Source of the DNA: Hydrogenophaga sp.
GTDB lineage: Bacteria; Pseudomonadota; Gammaproteobacteria; Burkholderiales; Burkholderiaceae_C
Direction of reading: 5' to 3'
NCBI GenBank assembly: GCA_018335615.1
Contig: JAGXRS010000298.1
Span: 1 to 15,433, forward strand
Length of the DNA: 15,433 bases
Positions within the stretch are counted from its first letter, which is position 1. The number at the start of each line of letters is the position of its first letter. Below the pieces are notes generated by a model. The model had not been told where the DNA came from and searched no databases. It saw nothing but the letters and a program-made list of their open reading frames with translations. Of the stretch, positions 13,402-15,433 are shown piece by piece. Made by a program: the position numbers and the translations under genes.

Positions 13402-14589
13402 TCAGCCCGCCGCCTTCATCACGACCAGCCCCTTGAGGTATTCGCCTTCGGGAAACGTGAGGGTCATCGGATGGTCGCTCGCACCCCCCAACCGCTGGAG
13501 AATGGCGCCGTCCACGCCCGCGTCCAGCCCGGCAGAGGCCACGATCTTGTGGAACAGCTCCACACCAATGCCGCCCGAGCAGGAGAAAGTGAAGAGCACG
13601 CCGCCCGGTTGCAACAGTTTGAAAGCGAGGCGGTTGAGGTCTTTGTAAGCCCGCGCCGCGCGCTCGGCATGGGCGGCGGTGGGCGCCAGCTTGGGCGGGT
13701 CGAGCACGATGGCGTCGAACGGCCGGCCTTCGCTGAGGAACTGCCGCAAGGAGGCGTTCACGTCCGCATCCAGAAAGGTGGCGCGCGACGCCTCGAAACC
13801 GTTGAGCGCGACATTGGCCGCGGCCTGCTCCAGCGCCGGACCCGAGGAGTCGATGGAGGTAACATGTCCGGCTCCGCCGGCCAGGGCGGCCACGGTGAAA
13901 CCGCCGGTGTAACTGAAGCAGTTGAGCACCTGGGCAAAGCCGAGCCGACGGGTGTATTCGAAGCAGACCTGGCGGCTGTCGCGCTGGTCCAGATAGTAGC
14001 CGGTCTTGTGGCCCAGGGCAATGTCGAGGCCCAGGCGCCAGCCGTGCTCGACCAGTTCAAACGCAGTGGCGCCACCGCCGCGCAGCCAGCCCGTGGCCTC
14101 AGGCAGGCCGTCGAGCTTGCGCGAACTGGTGTCGGAGCGCTCGTACAGGCGCTCGCAGCCGGTGAGGGCCAACAGACCATCGGCGATGGCGTCTTTCCAG
14201 CGCTCCACGCCGCAGGCCGTGAACTGCGCCACCAGCGTGTCGCCGTAGCGGTCCACGATCAGCCCGGGCAGGCCGTCCGATTCGCCGTGCACCAGCCGCA
14301 GCCCGTTGCTGTCGATGCCCAGGCAGCTGCGCAAAGCGATGGCCCGGGCCAGGCGCCCGCGCAGGAAGGCGGCATCGATGCGCTGCGCCTCATCAAAGCT
14401 CCAGGCCCGCACGCGGATGCGCGAGGTGGGCGAGAAAGCGCCCCAGGCGAGAAATGCGCCCTCGTGGCTCTCCACCCGCACGGTTTCACCGGCATCGGCA
14501 CCGCCGCGGGCGATGGCGCCGTCGAACACCCAGGGATGCTGGCGCTGCAGCGAGCGCTCTTTGCCGGGCTTGAGTCGTATGGTTTTCAT
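13402..14589 (-). CDS. rlmI: RlmI-family 23S rRNA (cytosine-C5)-methyltransferase
   Basis: SAM-dependent class I methyltransferase; the E. coli relative makes 5-methylcytosine at position 1962 of 23S rRNA. The 395-residue product (E. coli RlmI 396) has an N-terminal PUA domain (about 1-75: MKTIRLKPGKERSLQRQHPW), a central domain with GHKTGYYLDQR at 193-203, the SAM-binding VLNCFSYTGGF at 221-231, acidic SIDSS at 245-249, LDPPK at 296-300 and FSCSGG at 335-340 with Cys337. I chose the ATG at 14589, matching the family start; an upstream ATG at 14640 would place the N-terminus inside the neighbouring terminator. Its own promoter must lie in the short gap after that terminator or transcription reads through. 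Confidence 0.93.
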   Translation of the reverse strand: MKTIRLKPGKERSLQRQHPWVFDGAIARGGADAGETVRVESHEGAFLAWGAFSPTSRIRVRAWSFDEAQRIDAAFLRGRLARAIALRSCLGIDSNGLRLVHGESDGLPGLIVDRYGDTLVAQFTACGVERWKDAIADGLLALTGCERLYERSDTSSRKLDGLPEATGWLRGGGATAFELVEHGWRLGLDIALGHKTGYYLDQRDSRQVCFEYTRRLGFAQVLNCFSYTGGFTVAALAGGAGHVTSIDSSGPALEQAAANVALNGFEASRATFLDADVNASLRQFLSEGRPFDAIVLDPPKLAPTAAHAERAARAYKDLNRLAFKLLQPGGVLFTFSCSGGIGVELFHKIVASAGLDAGVDGAILQRLGGASDHPMTLTFPEGEYLKGLVVMKAAG

Positions 14590-14619
14590 GGAATGGCGGT
14601 CGGGAGGCAGAAGGGGCCG

Positions 14620-14648
14620 AAAAACGAAAAAGCCGGGCATGGCCCGGC
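14620..14648 (-). terminator. Intrinsic terminator after the DsrE-family gene
   Basis: On the minus strand GCCGGGC, a 3-base loop and GCCCGGC form a 7-bp G/C stem (14632-14638 with 14642-14648), followed at once by TTTTTCGTTTTT. This is the clearest rho-independent terminator in the window. It lies 26 bases after the DsrE-family stop. A second stem TGGCGC/GCGCCA (14651-14670) stands just before it. Confidence 0.9.
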
Positions 14649-14674
14649 CTTGGCGCGCACTTGGGCGCCAGGTA

Positions 14675-15145
14675 TCAGGGACGCAGGTAAACGTAGCCTT
14701 CGCGCGCCTGCAGGCGGGCCACCTCGTTCACGCCCGCCGGCACAACCTTGGCTTCCAGCGCCAGCTTGGAGGCGTCGATCTTGCGCGCCACCAGGGTGTT
14801 GTTGCACACGCGGAACTCCACACCGCGCGCAGCCAGTGCGGCAATGCTGCCAGCAAACGGCTGCTCCATCTGGTTGGTCGCGCCTTCGAGCAGGAAGTCG
14901 ATGCCCAGACCGTGCGTGACGACCACGATTTTGGCGGTGGGGTCGGCGTCGAGGTGGTTGCGGATGTTGTTGAGCCCGCGCGAGGCTTGGGGAATGCCCT
15001 CGCTCATGTGGTAGACCACTTTGATGTTGTCCTGGGCCTGCGCTGGAGCGGCCGGAGCGGCCGGGGCCTGGGCCTGCGCTTGAAACGAGGTGGCCAGCAC
15101 GGCCGACAGCAGGCAGGCTTTGAAGATCGGATGGGTCTTGAACAC
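14675..15145 (-). CDS. Secreted DsrE-family protein
   Basis: A 156-residue protein with a Sec-type signal peptide (MFKTHPIFKACLLSAVLATS, likely cleaved near AQA at 25-27), a short Ala/Pro linker (27-38), and one DsrE/DsrF-like domain at 40-156 (KVVYHMSEG, KIVVVTHGLGIDFLL, GVEFRVCNNTL). Cys114 in RVCNNTL sits where DsrE-like proteins carry their sulfur-binding cysteine. The family handles sulfane sulfur, but periplasmic single-domain members have no firm function. I chose GTG at 15145 because GGAG stands eight bases upstream and the signal peptide starts there; the frame is open upstream, but those residues are Arg/Pro-rich and unlike a protein. It ends in a strong terminator and is probably transcribed alone. 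Confidence 0.85.
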   Translation of the reverse strand: MFKTHPIFKACLLSAVLATSFQAQAQAPAAPAAPAQAQDNIKVVYHMSEGIPQASRGLNNIRNHLDADPTAKIVVVTHGLGIDFLLEGATNQMEQPFAGSIAALAARGVEFRVCNNTLVARKIDASKLALEAKVVPAGVNEVARLQAREGYVYLRP

Positions 15146-15221
15146 GGCGTGGCTCCGGTGGTGACAGAAGTGGTTGCTTATGGACGAATTGTCGGCCCGA
15201 CGGGTCAAAATCCTACAGGGA

Positions 15222-15433
15222 TTACCCGGCACGGCCGCGGACCAGGACCGGACCGGTGGGCGGCTGGGTGGCTGGATCGGTGACGGAATGTACCGCAGGC
15301 GCCGCCGGCTGGACTCCTGCGCCCGACCCGTTGCTGGCCGGCAGCGGCGCCCCGGGCGCGACCGGCGGCAGGGCATCTGGCCGCGAAGGGGCTTGCGCCC
15401 GCGGGTGCGCGGCGTCGTACACCCGCGCCAGGT
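15222..15433 (-). CDS. C-terminal part of an unidentified protein (runs off right edge)
   Basis: An open frame enters from the right edge and stops with TAA at 15222-15224, giving about 70 residues. The visible part starts LARVYDAAHP and becomes a Pro/Ala-rich, probably disordered tail ending in GPVLVRGRAG. Codon third positions are mostly G or C, as in neighbouring genes, and the strand matches all others, which supports a real coding end. No domain can be recognised. The 76-bp gap to the DsrE-family gene has no clear terminator. Confidence 0.55.
   Translation of the reverse strand, partial: LARVYDAAHPRAQAPSRPDALPPVAPGAPLPASNGSGAGVQPAAPAVHSVTDPATQPPTGPVLVRGRAG

Noticed and set aside
13381..14919. 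A 512-codon plus-strand open frame opposite rlmI
   Set aside because: It crosses the intrinsic terminator and lies opposite a conserved gene; no family resemblance.
15146..15376. Upstream extension of the DsrE-family frame
   Set aside because: The added residues are Arg/Pro-rich, overlap another coding end and would bury the signal peptide in the middle of the protein.

Overview
The window (15.4 kb, high GC) reads as core chromosome of a betaproteobacterium, most likely Burkholderiales and probably Comamonadaceae (Hydrogenophaga/Acidovorax-like). This rests on the division-gene order, the HslV propeptide beginning METFHG, the MraZ, DksA and HslU sequences, and the C/G-ending codons. It is an inference from protein similarity recalled from memory; no search was run. 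Every gene I accept is on the minus strand, so the genome reads right to left here. I see no mobile element, CRISPR array, tRNA or rRNA.

From upstream (right) to downstream (left): the C-terminal tail of an unidentified gene at the right edge; a secreted DsrE-family protein followed by a strong intrinsic terminator; a 23S rRNA methyltransferase of the RlmI family; a COG0523/CobW GTPase with a His-rich metal-binding loop; a DksA-type RNA polymerase regulator with a long Ala/Pro/Lys/Ser-rich N-terminal extension and only one of the four zinc-finger cysteines; an uncharacterised 613-residue protein with two STAS-like domains; the HslV peptidase and HslU ATPase; then an AT-rich control region and the start of the division and cell wall (dcw) cluster: mraZ, rsmH, ftsL, ftsI, murE, murF and the first codons of mraY.

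The dcw genes are packed tightly. ftsL/ftsI and murE/murF overlap by 4 bp (GTGA), ftsI/murE by 1 bp (TGATG) and murF/mraY by 11 bp, so they are probably one transcript with coupled translation. In front of mraZ there are four AAGTG-type repeats spaced exactly 10 bp apart, which fit an MraZ autoregulatory operator. Products of this cluster build UDP-MurNAc-pentapeptide (MurE, MurF), move it to lipid I (MraY), cross-link septal peptidoglycan (FtsI with FtsL) and modify 16S rRNA (RsmH). The DNPR motif in MurE indicates meso-diaminopimelate peptidoglycan.

Most of the window is ordinary. The parts worth a second look are the two-STAS protein, the unusual DksA next to a zinc-family GTPase, the MraZ box array, a possible heat-shock promoter almost touching hslV, and several hairpins at places where they could matter (inside rsmH, in front of ftsL, between hslV and hslU).
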